Positions 1-6,184 of a DNA stretch of 11,079 bases are shown in pieces. The stretch is from an uncultured Chloroflexota bacterium. Its GTDB lineage: Bacteria; Chloroflexota; Dehalococcoidia; UBA3495. The first letter of the stretch is position 1. The number at the start of each line of letters is the position of its first letter. The notes under the pieces were generated by a model, which searched no databases, had not been told where the DNA came from, and saw nothing but the letters and a program-made list of their open reading frames with translations. The DNA is taken from the NCBI GenBank assembly GCA_913052545.1, contig CAJXEF010000063.1, positions 1 to 11,079 on the forward strand, given 5' to 3'. A program made the position numbers and the translations under genes.

Positions 1-123
1 TATAAGGTTGCCTGCGCCAAATTTAAGGCCCATTCGATGTAATAATGCACCAAACAGTATTAGATTTACCAAAATCGGTTCTTTTTCGTCAGCTACGATG
101 TCAGCGGGCCTATTTTCTATCAT
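1..123 (-). CDS. CoxE-like VWA-domain protein, N-terminal fragment
   Basis: This is the first 41 codons of a gene that leaves the window at position 1. The ATG at 123-121 overlaps the TGA of the FAD oxidoreductase (122-120) as ATGA, and a GGAG lies about 9 nt upstream, so translation is probably coupled. The peptide starts MIENRPADIVADE and continues with LVNLILFGALLHRMGLKFGAGN (split here as LVNLILFGALL and HRMGLKFGAGN). In my recollection this matches the helical N-terminus of CoxE-type von Willebrand A proteins, which have a pattern like LLxNLLxFGRLLRxxGLxVGPG. The MoxR AAA+ gene two genes upstream is the usual partner of such proteins, which supports the call. The VWA domain with its MIDAS metal site would lie outside the window and is not seen. 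The reading frame is secure and the family assignment is moderate. Confidence 0.65.
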   Translation of the reverse strand, partial: MIENRPADIVADEKEPILVNLILFGALLHRMGLKFGAGNLI

Positions 124-1256
124 AGGAACCGCTCCGGCCGGTAAGGCGCAACACTTTCAATTTGCACATCATCTAAAATCTCTATTGTAGCAAGTTCGCC
201 TATTAACGGTGCTAAAGTCACTCCGCTATGGGTTAGCGCTATGTACACATTTGGAGCATTACTGGCAAATCCTAATATGGGATACCCGTCTAAAGGCATT
301 GGACGGAATCCTACCGGAACGGGTATGGCACGGGCGTTTTTTAAAGATGGTAAATATCTAATAGCACGATTTAACAAATCATCTGCATGATCCTGTGTAT
401 CGTCTTCTTTGATGCTTTCTTGATCGCCTTCACCGATCATTAAAGTGCCGTCATGACACTGTCTGATGTGTATTTCCGGATGGTCTAGATCTAGCCCTGG
501 AGCGTAGATTATTGGTATAGATGACAGTAATGGTGGCTGAGAGTCTGTTCTAATTACGACGCCCGGGCTAACTTCCTGTGGAATGTAAACACCAGCTTTG
601 GCGGCTAAAGATGTAGTATCCACCCCTGCCGCAATCACTAGGTAATCAAAAGAAAAGGTATTGGAAGCTGTGGTTAAAGTGGTTACTTTGTCGCCGTCTT
701 GTCGATCGTTATATGCTACCACCTCTGCGTTTGTAATTAGGGTGGCTGCGTATTCTTTGGCTCGTTTAAGACAGGCGTTAATTACTAGTTGTGGTTCTAC
801 CTGACCGTCAACCGGAGTAAATTCTGCCGCTGTCACATTTCCGAATGATAGCTCGGGAGCCAACTCTTGTAATTCAGGTTTTGTAATCAGTCGACTGGGA
901 TATCCCCATCGTTTAGCTTGGGTTATTTTATGTTTGAGACGTTCTGCTCCATAGTCGGTGGATTCCCAACTGATCTTACCCCCCCAACGAAGCCCGATTT
1001 CCATATCAAGTTTTCGAGCTAGATGATCCCACATGTTCATGGATTTTCGGCTGAACTCATGATAACTATAAGGACTCTTAAACCCAGCATTTATCCACGC
1101 AAAAGAATGGCTTGAAGCCCCGGAACCTGGGCTGTTGGAATCTATGACTGTTACCTTTGCTCCACGTTCGGCTAGATGGTATCCAATTGATGCTCCAATT
1201 ATTCCGGCTCCGATTACTGCTACATCACAGGTTTGTATAGACTTAGACTGTGTCAT
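120..1256 (-). CDS. DAO-family FAD-dependent oxidoreductase
   Basis: The 378-residue protein has the D-amino-acid oxidase/dehydrogenase (DAO) fold. The N-terminal Rossmann motif GAGIIG lies at residues 16-21, with the ribose-binding acid D39 at the end of the second strand (KVTVID). It is followed by a Ser/Gly-rich FAD loop (SGASSHSFAW). The C-terminus has the usual family end, with RPMPLDGYPILG, then a Leu/Ala-rich helix after HSGVTLAP. Length is typical for single-subunit amine or amino-acid oxidoreductases such as glycine oxidase, sarcosine oxidase and DadA. The substrate cannot be assigned. No signal peptide or membrane helix is visible, so it is probably cytoplasmic. Its ATG lies 2 nt after the TAA of the AAA+ ATPase, and its stop overlaps the start of the VWA gene. 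It is therefore co-translated inside a MoxR-VWA operon, which may act on it as a maturation or remodelling system. Confidence 0.88.
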   Translation of the reverse strand: MTQSKSIQTCDVAVIGAGIIGASIGYHLAERGAKVTVIDSNSPGSGASSHSFAWINAGFKSPYSYHEFSRKSMNMWDHLARKLDMEIGLRWGGKISWESTDYGAERLKHKITQAKRWGYPSRLITKPELQELAPELSFGNVTAAEFTPVDGQVEPQLVINACLKRAKEYAATLITNAEVVAYNDRQDGDKVTTLTTASNTFSFDYLVIAAGVDTTSLAAKAGVYIPQEVSPGVVIRTDSQPPLLSSIPIIYAPGLDLDHPEIHIRQCHDGTLMIGEGDQESIKEDDTQDHADDLLNRAIRYLPSLKNARAIPVPVGFRPMPLDGYPILGFASNAPNVYIALTHSGVTLAPLIGELATIEILDDVQIESVAPYRPERFL

Positions 1257-1258
1257 TT

Positions 1259-2194
1259 TTAACTTGCTCTGCCTCGTCGCCTTGGCCCGCGATTTTGTGA
1301 ACGTTCTAATAAGGAACGAATCGGCTCTCCTCGTATTAGGGCTATATCTTCTTCATATTTGAGCATAATTCCAAGGGTATCTTCAATCACCTGAGGTTCC
1401 AAGGCGGTTTGATTGAGAGCCATTAGAGCCGTTGCCCAGTCGATAGTTTCAGAAACTCCGGGTATTTTGAAAAGCTCAGTTTCACGTAGTTCTTGGATAA
1501 ATCCCGTTACTTGCTCAGCTAAACGTCTCGGTGCGTCTGGCAAGCGAGTGGTAACGATCTGTAGTTCTTTCTGATAATCTGGATAATCTACCCAGTGATA
1601 CAAACACCTACGTTTTAATGCATCGTGAATTTCCCGAGTACGGTTAGATGTAATTAACACTATGGGTGGGTGTTTGGCGGTGTAAGTACCAATTTCTGGA
1701 ATAGTAATTTGAAAATCACTCAATAGTTCCAAAAGGAAACCTTCGAACTCTTCATCTGCTCGATCTAGTTCATCTATCAATAAAACAGCTGGTCTGTCCC
1801 GGTCTTTATCAATAGCTTGTAGGAGAGGGCGCTTGATCAAGAACCTTTCATCGAACAGGTCTCTGCTCGCTGCTTCTTGATCAACTGATCCAGTAGCTTC
1901 CATAAGACGGATCTCAATCATCTGTCGTGCGTGATTCCACTCGTAAACTGCTTGATTGATGTCTAGCCCTTCATAACATTGGAGCCGGATTAAGTCGGTT
2001 TTTAGCCCTTGGGCTAATGATCTAGCGATCTCAGTCTTACCGACACCGGCTTCGCCTTCCAAGAAAAGGGGCCTTTGGAGTTTTAGTGATAAAAATAATG
2101 CTACTGCTAAGCCTCTATCGGATATATAGCGTTGTTCGCGCAGTAAAGATTGAACGTCCTCAATGCTATTTGGAAGATCATTTGCAATGCCCAA
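1259..2194 (-). CDS. MoxR-family AAA+ ATPase (CoxD-like)
   Basis: The 311-residue protein is a MoxR-type AAA+ ATPase. Walker A is GEAGVGKT (residues 47-54), Walker B is VLLIDE (137-142), sensor 1 is N184 in ITSNRTRE, and the arginine finger is R195/R196 in ALKRRC. The stretch after the finger (YHWVDYP) resembles CoxD proteins, which work with VWA proteins of the CoxE type to mature molybdenum or other cofactor enzymes. The start is a TTG at 2194-2192. It has a good Shine-Dalgarno (AGGGGTGAG) about 5 nt upstream, and no in-frame ATG fits better. It is the first gene of the operon with the FAD oxidoreductase and the VWA fragment. Its protein target is unknown, and no carbon-monoxide dehydrogenase genes are in view. 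Confidence 0.93.
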   Translation of the reverse strand: MGIANDLPNSIEDVQSLLREQRYISDRGLAVALFLSLKLQRPLFLEGEAGVGKTEIARSLAQGLKTDLIRLQCYEGLDINQAVYEWNHARQMIEIRLMEATGSVDQEAASRDLFDERFLIKRPLLQAIDKDRDRPAVLLIDELDRADEEFEGFLLELLSDFQITIPEIGTYTAKHPPIVLITSNRTREIHDALKRRCLYHWVDYPDYQKELQIVTTRLPDAPRRLAEQVTGFIQELRETELFKIPGVSETIDWATALMALNQTALEPQVIEDTLGIMLKYEEDIALIRGEPIRSLLERSQNRGPRRRGRAS

Positions 2195-2209
2195 TGGCTC
2201 ACCCCTAAC
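2192..2209 (-). promoter_or_regulatory. Ribosome binding site deciding a TTG start
   Basis: Read on the minus strand, AGGGGTGAG stands about 5 nt before the TTG used as start of the MoxR-type ATPase. The GTG inside this motif is in another frame. This supports TTG rather than a downstream ATG, which would remove conserved N-terminal helix. Confidence 0.55.
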
Positions 2210-2223
2210 TTTGATTGCAGTAC

Positions 2224-2238
2224 CAGAATTCTGATCAG
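2224..2238. repeat. Two overlapping perfect palindromes, possible operator
   Basis: CAGAATTCTG (10 bp) and CTGATCAG (8 bp) share the bases CTG. They sit just downstream of the TATAAT box at 2247-2242, where a repressor would block initiation. Palindromes this short do occur by chance, so the operator role is inference. Confidence 0.25.
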
Positions 2239-2241
2239 CTT

Positions 2242-2268
2242 ATTATACGGCAAACTTGGCTCAGGCAA
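2242..2268 (-). promoter_or_regulatory. Candidate promoter of the MoxR/FAD/VWA operon
   Basis: A perfect TATAAT (2247-2242) is preceded, 15 nt away, by TTGCCT (2268-2263), a 4/6 match to the -35 box. The spacer is shorter than the ideal 17. Predicted transcription would start near 2235 and give a leader of about 40 nt before the TTG start. Two overlapping palindromes lie right at the predicted start site: CAGAATTCTG (2224-2233) and CTGATCAG (2231-2238). Confidence 0.4.
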
Positions 2269-2314
2269 CTCATAGGTACCCAAAGATTTAATTATGTTCT
2301 AGTTCAATGCTGGT

Positions 2315-2938
2315 TTATAAGTTTTGAAAAAATTGATGGACGGTTTTTTTGAGCTGTCCCCAATGGTCATTTAGCGATTCCTTTTCAGATGGCGACAACT
2401 TGTTATAGTATTTCCCAAATCTTGGGATGTACCAGATAGAAAATACCCAAAATCCGGGGATGCCAGTGTCTTCTCCGGGAGTCTTAGCAATAATTCCGTC
2501 AGCGCCAGTAGTTTGCCAAGAGGTTATCACTGCCCCCCGGTCGGCGACCGCTATTGATTCTATCCACGAGGCCTTCCTATTTTCACCGCTGAACCCTTTC
2601 ATTAGTTCTAAAAGCTGCTCAGTGCGGTCTCTGTCCGATGCCTGGTCTCCAGCAAAGCGATGCGTGAACCGGCTTTCCCAGTTGTCTCCTAAACTCGGAA
2701 CCGTTAATCCGCCATCTGATGCTATTACTAACATCGAAGCCGTTGAAGACCATTGTATGGCCTTCTGACGGGCTATATCTAGATGGGTTGCTCCAGTCTC
2801 ATCGGGGACGGAAGTCAATCCTAGATCCGAAGGTGTAACAGGTCTCAAAGGCAAGCCTTCTAGTAACCATCGAAGAGTTTCTTGTTTGGCAAGATTCCCT
2901 GTACCCAAGAGTATTCTAGAATTGGAATAGGTGCTCAT
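2315..2938 (-). CDS. Divergent Ham1/RdgB-like NTP pyrophosphatase
   Basis: The 207-residue protein keeps the frame of the house-cleaning inosine/xanthosine triphosphatase family, which hydrolyses non-canonical NTPs to NMP and pyrophosphate. It has TGNLAKQETL near the N-terminus (residues 13-22), DETGAT (46-51), an ASDGGL block (73-78) and a late LSPSEK. Length is normal for the family. Several signature positions differ from the usual sequence. DDSGL is SDGGL (D75 kept, the preceding Asp is Ser). The YSARYAG block appears as ESRFTHRFAG. The FGYDP base-recognition loop is replaced by FWVFSIWYIP. The SHR motif is NDH. The fold call is fairly safe, but activity and substrate may have changed. 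It stands alone between the MoxR operon and the MFS gene. No Shine-Dalgarno is visible, and a TATAAT ends 11 nt before the ATG. Confidence 0.8.
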   Translation of the reverse strand: MSTYSNSRILLGTGNLAKQETLRWLLEGLPLRPVTPSDLGLTSVPDETGATHLDIARQKAIQWSSTASMLVIASDGGLTVPSLGDNWESRFTHRFAGDQASDRDRTEQLLELMKGFSGENRKASWIESIAVADRGAVITSWQTTGADGIIAKTPGEDTGIPGFWVFSIWYIPRFGKYYNKLSPSEKESLNDHWGQLKKTVHQFFQNL

Positions 2939-2949
2939 GGCTCGAATGT

Positions 2950-2955
2950 ATTATA
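2950..2955 (-). promoter_or_regulatory. -10 box (TATAAT) for near-leaderless transcript
   Basis: A perfect TATAAT reads on the minus strand, ending 11 nt before the ATG of the Ham1-like gene. Transcription starting 6-8 nt after it would leave a 5' end of only about 3-6 nt. The intervening bases (ACATTCGAGCC) hold no Shine-Dalgarno. No good -35 box is seen at 16-18 nt. Confidence 0.4.
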
Positions 2956-3053
2956 GTATTCGTGCTACTGCCTAAAGTAAGCGTTAGGTCAATTCGTTCA
3001 GACATCGGTAGTTTCCTTGTTAATTTCGCCATGACTTGGCTTACAAGTTTAGT

Positions 3054-4382
3054 TTAGGTTACGGTGGCAGTCCTGGCTTCCGCAGGTAGCGATTCTTCCC
3101 AATCTGGGATTAGCACTTGCGCTGTCGATTGGAGGAATAAAATACATATGGTTCCTGTAAGACTCGCACCTATTGATACGATCCAGCTTATATCATAGGT
3201 CCCAAACACGTCGTACAATGCCCCCCCAATTAACCCACCAAGAGCCATGCCTGTGCCAGACCCAAGGTGCTGGAATCCAAAAACAGATCTTACCGGACCC
3301 ATGCCGTAATACTGACGATTGATTACGAGGAAAGCAGACATCTCGCCGCCAAAACCAACACCAAATAAGGTGGCGAACAAATAAAATTGCCACGGTTCCT
3401 GAGCCCAGAATAGTAAGAGAACTGTTAGCCCTTGTATGGTATAGAATACTGCCATCACGCCCTTGGACCCAAATTTCTCTGCTAGGATCGGAGTAGCAAA
3501 TCTGCTGAACATACTCGTTGTTACATAGCAGAAGATGATCCATGAGCCCGCAGCTGGGCTGATTTCATGGGTATCGGTGGCAAAGTAAACAATATGCCAC
3601 ATGACGATGGAATGGCCCAAGCATCCCAAATGGTGTATGCCTATTAAGTTCCAAAAAGACGGAGTTCGACGGACGGCTTGGAGAAATACTTGAGTGCGAA
3701 TCTTAGTGAATTGATTATTACTAGTAGGAGTGGGATCGTCTCCCGTTGCTCCAAATGGTTTCATACCCCGATTAGTGGGATCTCCGTGGAAAAACGGTAA
3801 TAGGGCAAATATTAACGCGCCGCCTACAAGTCCTACTAGTAAGAAACCACCTTCCCATTCGAGTTTGGTAAATATTAGGGCCAGTGCAGGCGCAGCTATC
3901 GCTCCGCCCATCCCTCCAAGAGATTGTTGAACACCAACCGCTATGCCTAAACGGGTTTTAAACCACGAGGCGACTGTAGTTGGTATGTTCACCGAAAATA
4001 TGGCCTGAGCCACACCTAGAAGAAAGCTATAGTAAAGGTATAACTGCCAAACGTGAGAAGCTTGGCTCATTAATAACATACCTATGACAAACATAGCGCT
4101 TGCAAGGAAGAGGGATCTCTTTGCTCCGTACTTGTCTCCTATCCATCCAGCTGTAGGTGATAAAGCTGCGCTCACAAGGCTTCTAAAAACCTGTATCAAA
4201 ACTAATGATGTTAAAGATTCTCCCGGGAACTCGAGTATTAGATAGATAAGTACTAAGCCAAACGCTTGACTTACAAAGTTAGAAATAACTCGCATAAAGG
4301 TGCCTATCGCTACGATAGACCAAGCGTAGTGGTAATTCTCTCTGGCTATTTGAGCCCAGTTGATGACGTTTAGATTAGCCAT
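3054..4382 (-). CDS. MFS transporter, probably organic-anion/monocarboxylate type
   Basis: The 442-residue, strongly hydrophobic protein has about 12 membrane segments. They fall in two halves separated by a hydrophilic central loop (roughly residues 203-240, with GDPTNRG and a Pro/Thr-rich stretch). The MFS signature between helices 2 and 3 is clear: GWIGDKYGAKR at residues 79-89 (Gly, Asp, Gly and basic residues in place). Glycine-rich helix 5 (QQSLGGMGGAIAAPAL) and the overall style resemble the OxlT/monocarboxylate branch, but the substrate is not readable. The ATG has an AGGGAT ribosome binding site 5-6 nt upstream. It is transcribed away from the signal peptidase gene across a 321-bp intergenic region. 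Its location near CoA-thioester genes would suit organic-acid uptake; this is inference. Confidence 0.92.
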   Translation of the reverse strand: MANLNVINWAQIARENYHYAWSIVAIGTFMRVISNFVSQAFGLVLIYLILEFPGESLTSLVLIQVFRSLVSAALSPTAGWIGDKYGAKRSLFLASAMFVIGMLLMSQASHVWQLYLYYSFLLGVAQAIFSVNIPTTVASWFKTRLGIAVGVQQSLGGMGGAIAAPALALIFTKLEWEGGFLLVGLVGGALIFALLPFFHGDPTNRGMKPFGATGDDPTPTSNNQFTKIRTQVFLQAVRRTPSFWNLIGIHHLGCLGHSIVMWHIVYFATDTHEISPAAGSWIIFCYVTTSMFSRFATPILAEKFGSKGVMAVFYTIQGLTVLLLFWAQEPWQFYLFATLFGVGFGGEMSAFLVINRQYYGMGPVRSVFGFQHLGSGTGMALGGLIGGALYDVFGTYDISWIVSIGASLTGTICILFLQSTAQVLIPDWEESLPAEARTATVT

Positions 4383-4453
4383 AACAATCCCTGTCTATTA
4401 CTAGGTTACGTGTGGAGGGGTCAAAGAAAATCAGGATCTTGCTCGTTTGGGTA

Positions 4454-4478
4454 AACCGAACAATATATCCCTTCGGTT
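4454..4478. repeat. Inverted repeat AACCGAA/TTCGGTT
   Basis: Perfect 7-bp arms (4454-4460 and 4472-4478) flank an 11-nt spacer. They lie about 70-95 bp before the MFS start. GTTTGG also occurs as a direct repeat on both sides (4445-4450 and 4484-4489). It could be an operator or a hairpin in the MFS leader. There is no T-tract, so it is not a typical terminator. Confidence 0.35.
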
Positions 4479-4542
4479 CAAATGTTTGGCCTAGCTTGCG
4501 ACTATTCCCTTAAAAAGTTTGATTTTATCGATTTATATATTA

Positions 4543-4556
4543 TTAAATATATTTAA
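4543..4556. repeat. 14-bp perfect palindrome TTAAATATATTTAA
   Basis: A fully symmetric AT-only sequence lies in the middle of the divergent region. A second, imperfect AT palindrome (TTATTAATTGATAA, one mismatched pair) lies at 4580-4593. They may be regulator sites or simply products of AT-rich composition. Confidence 0.3.
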
Positions 4557-4610
4557 GAAAACGGGTGTTAGTATTTAGCTTATTAATTGATAAGTATTGG
4601 CCTGTAGACC

Positions 4611-4636
4611 GCCTAATTATGTTTCTCTGATTAGGC
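4611..4636. repeat. Inverted repeat GCCTAAT/ATTAGGC
   Basis: Perfect 7-bp arms (4611-4617 and 4630-4636) are separated by 12 nt, about 70-90 bp before the signal peptidase ATG and just before the unused AAGGAG. No T-tract follows on either strand. It may be an operator or a leader hairpin. Confidence 0.35.
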
Positions 4637-4703
4637 AAAGTCAAGGAGATAGCTAGAATCCGACACACTTTGGTCCAAGTTAGTTGTTAATCTCGATAAC
4701 TAT

Positions 4704-5171
4704 ATGATTTTATTTATTACAAGATTATTCCGGTCTCGCTTTTACAAGGTAATTGGGGAGAGCATGATTCCTGCGTTCAATAATGGAGATTATGTATTAG
4801 CTGAACTGTTAACTGATCCAATAAAACAATTGCGACGCGGAGATGTAGTCGTGTTAAAAAGGCCTTATGGGCCTAGCGTTGCCAAAAGAGATTTGAAACG
4901 GGTTGTCGGGTTGCCCGGAGAGTATATCTATTTGCAGGATGGGCACGTTTATATAAATGACGTGCTCCTATTTGAACCGTGGATCACGGTGGGTCAACGC
5001 GCTTCAACCCAAGGCATTAAATGGATTACTGGTCCAAACGAATATTGGCTACTAGGAGATAATCGGGCTCACAGTACAGACAGTTCGAGGTACGGACCGG
5101 TTCAACAAGATATGGCATTGGCACGGATCCGGCTTCGTTATTGGCCTATTAGTATAAGGAAAATGTTCTAA
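4704..5171 (+). CDS. Short S26-family signal peptidase I
   Basis: The 155-residue protein has the Ser/Lys dyad of type I signal peptidases, which cut signal peptides from exported proteins. The nucleophile is S20 in GESMIPAF, the general base is K65 in KRVVGLPGE, and box E is GDNRAHSTDSSRYGPV (residues 118-133). RGDVVVLKRP (45-54) is the usual box before the Lys. It is much shorter than LepB of enterobacteria. It has only a short hydrophobic N-terminus (MILFITRLF) and no clear full membrane anchor. The ATG lacks a Shine-Dalgarno. The frame is open 17 codons further upstream but has no standard start codon there, and any downstream start would lose S20. It is the only plus-strand gene among minus-strand neighbours and is therefore likely transcribed alone. 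Identity is secure, exact start less so. Confidence 0.92.
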   Translation: MILFITRLFRSRFYKVIGESMIPAFNNGDYVLAELLTDPIKQLRRGDVVVLKRPYGPSVAKRDLKRVVGLPGEYIYLQDGHVYINDVLLFEPWITVGQRASTQGIKWITGPNEYWLLGDNRAHSTDSSRYGPVQQDMALARIRLRYWPISIRKMF

Positions 5172-5199
5172 TGCGAAATCGATCAAATATTCTGTTGGT

Positions 5200-5239
5200 T
5201 GGAAATACTATTTGAAAATATGATCCATTATAGTTTCCA
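5200..5239. other. Stem-loop at convergent gene ends
   Basis: TGGAAA-TA-CTAT (5200-5211) can pair with ATAGTTTCCA (5230-5239), giving 10 pairs with a 2-nt bulge and an 18-nt loop. It lies between the stop of the signal peptidase gene and the last codons of the convergent small gene. The position suits a two-way transcription end, but no T-tract follows on either strand. Confidence 0.25.
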
Positions 5240-5497
5240 GATATTACCGACCTGACAGATTATATCTACTTGGTGTATTGATTCAGCCGGCCATCCTACC
5301 ATTGTGATCCAATCTTCAAAGTGGGATTGTTCTGCGGCTTCACACTCAGTAATTAGTTTTCCGGTACTGAGATCTCCATATACTTTCAGAATGGTCGTCC
5401 TACGATCTGGCCGCCATTTCTTTACTGAGTCTAGTTTACTTCTAAAAGCTGCCTCATCCATGCTAGCTACGTTGTGGATCGCCATAAAACGGGCCAT
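5228..5497 (-). CDS. Small DUF4242-like protein of unknown function
   Basis: The 89-residue protein starts MARFMAIHNVASM and has a beta-alpha-beta rhythm. It has a charged middle (KKWRPDRRTTILKVYGD), then a strand LITECEA, a helix, and GWPAESIHQVDII. This layout recalls the small ferredoxin-like fold proteins annotated DUF4242 or DUF3303, where the ending is typically [LF]PxxxIxxV. I recognise only the style, so function is unknown. The ATG has a good GAGGT ribosome binding site 6 nt upstream. It follows the second dehydratase subunit by 80 nt on the same strand and is probably the last gene of that operon. It may be an accessory or ligand-binding protein of the same pathway. There is no signal peptide or membrane segment. 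Confidence 0.8.
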   Translation of the reverse strand: MARFMAIHNVASMDEAAFRSKLDSVKKWRPDRRTTILKVYGDLSTGKLITECEAAEQSHFEDWITMVGWPAESIHQVDIICQVGNIWKL

Positions 5498-5521
5498 TTG
5501 TTACCTCGTAGTATTAGTGCA

Positions 5522-5546
5522 ATTAACGTCAGTGAGTCGTGTTAAT
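5522..5546 (-). repeat. Inverted repeat ATTAAC/GTTAAT between dehydratase and DUF4242-like gene
   Basis: The 6-bp arms (5522-5527, 5541-5546) are separated by 13 nt, in the 80-nt gap before the ribosome binding site of the small gene. It could be a processing or attenuating hairpin. The arms are AT-rich and short, so chance is a fair explanation. Confidence 0.2.
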
Positions 5547-5577
5547 AGTCCATTAGCTTTTACGCTGTTATTTGGAA

Positions 5578-6138
5578 TTAATCAGTTGGTGGTACGAACG
5601 GATATGGGATCGGTGGACCGTTCCGAAGAGGTAAGACTACGGTTGCTGTGCCTGGCATGCTCTCTACCCCGTCATGTGTCTTCATACCAATTTCCAATTC
5701 TATCAACCCCATCTGTGATTTGACTGATTTTTCCGTCACTCTTCCCCACATGATTAAGACGTCTCCGGGGACTAACATAGCTCGATGTTCAAATCGGGCT
5801 TTCCAAGGCCATCCACCAGGAGATGTCCAATCCTTTAAAAATTGTGGGACCACGCTTTGTTTCCAAGATCCGTGAACCAGAATGCTGGGATTTTTGTCGT
5901 GATTAAGTCCGAAATCCAGATCATAGTGAATTCTGTGGAAATTCTCTATAGCGGCACTCCAGCGGAAAAGATGAGTTGGAGTCGGTTTGTATACATATTT
6001 AGGAAGTTCTGTTCCCTCTTCGATATCTTCGTAATAAATCTGTTGCTTGACTCGCATCTGGTCTGCGGTGGGGCGTTCGTTTTTGGTCCAAATCTCTTCC
6101 GGTTCCAGTTTTAATAGATCTTCCAATGGAGTGGTCAT
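5578..6138 (-). CDS. MaoC/HTD2-like hotdog dehydratase, catalytic subunit
   Basis: The 186-residue protein is a hotdog-fold acyl dehydratase/hydratase. The motif ENFHRIHYD (residues 65-73), followed by NPSILVHG (83-90), matches the NAHRIHYD...VVHG pattern of FAS1-like, HTD2 and mesaconyl-C4-CoA hydratase types. H71 is the likely catalytic His. The enzyme would add water to, or remove it from, a CoA- or ACP-bound acyl chain. The first 33 residues are a polar extension (LEDLLKLEPEEIWTKNERP). The start has a GGAGAGG ribosome binding site about 8 nt upstream. It lies 46 nt after the FAS1-like N-terminal subunit, with which it most likely forms a heterodimer, as in other split double-hotdog dehydratases. 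The true substrate is unknown. Confidence 0.85.
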   Translation of the reverse strand: MTTPLEDLLKLEPEEIWTKNERPTADQMRVKQQIYYEDIEEGTELPKYVYKPTPTHLFRWSAAIENFHRIHYDLDFGLNHDKNPSILVHGSWKQSVVPQFLKDWTSPGGWPWKARFEHRAMLVPGDVLIMWGRVTEKSVKSQMGLIELEIGMKTHDGVESMPGTATVVLPLRNGPPIPYPFVPPTD

Positions 6139-6184
6139 GAGTAATCCTCTCCGATGTTTTATGGTACAAATCTAAAATCAAGAC

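Larger units (their letters stand above)
4383..4703. promoter_or_regulatory. Divergent intergenic region between MFS and signal peptidase genes
   Basis: These 321 bp hold no convincing gene on either strand. The centre (about 4510-4560) is very AT-rich. A weak plus-strand promoter can be drawn as TTGATT (4519-4524), 16 nt, TATTAA (4541-4546). Symmetric elements are listed separately. A strong Shine-Dalgarno-like AAGGAG at 4643-4648 is not followed by any ATG, GTG or TTG at a usable distance. No tRNA-like cloverleaf or known riboswitch core was recognised. Confidence 0.5.

Noticed and set aside
2427..2768. A 113-codon plus-strand reading frame
   Set aside because: It is antisense to the Ham1-like gene. 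Because that gene is divergent I checked whether this frame could be the real one, but only the minus-strand frame shows family blocks (TGN..K, DETGAT, LSPSEK).
3193..3543. A 116-codon minus-strand reading frame inside the MFS gene
   Set aside because: It overlaps the conserved C-terminal half of the carrier in another frame and shows no family motif; composition is Trp/Cys-rich as in out-of-frame translation.
4397..4424. Promoter TTGACC-16-AGTAAT for the MFS gene
   Set aside because: Its start point would fall on the ribosome binding site of the gene, so it is unlikely to drive translation of this mRNA.
5304..5723. A 139-codon plus-strand reading frame
   Set aside because: It lies antisense over the DUF4242-like gene and the end of the dehydratase gene, has no ribosome binding site and no recognisable domain.
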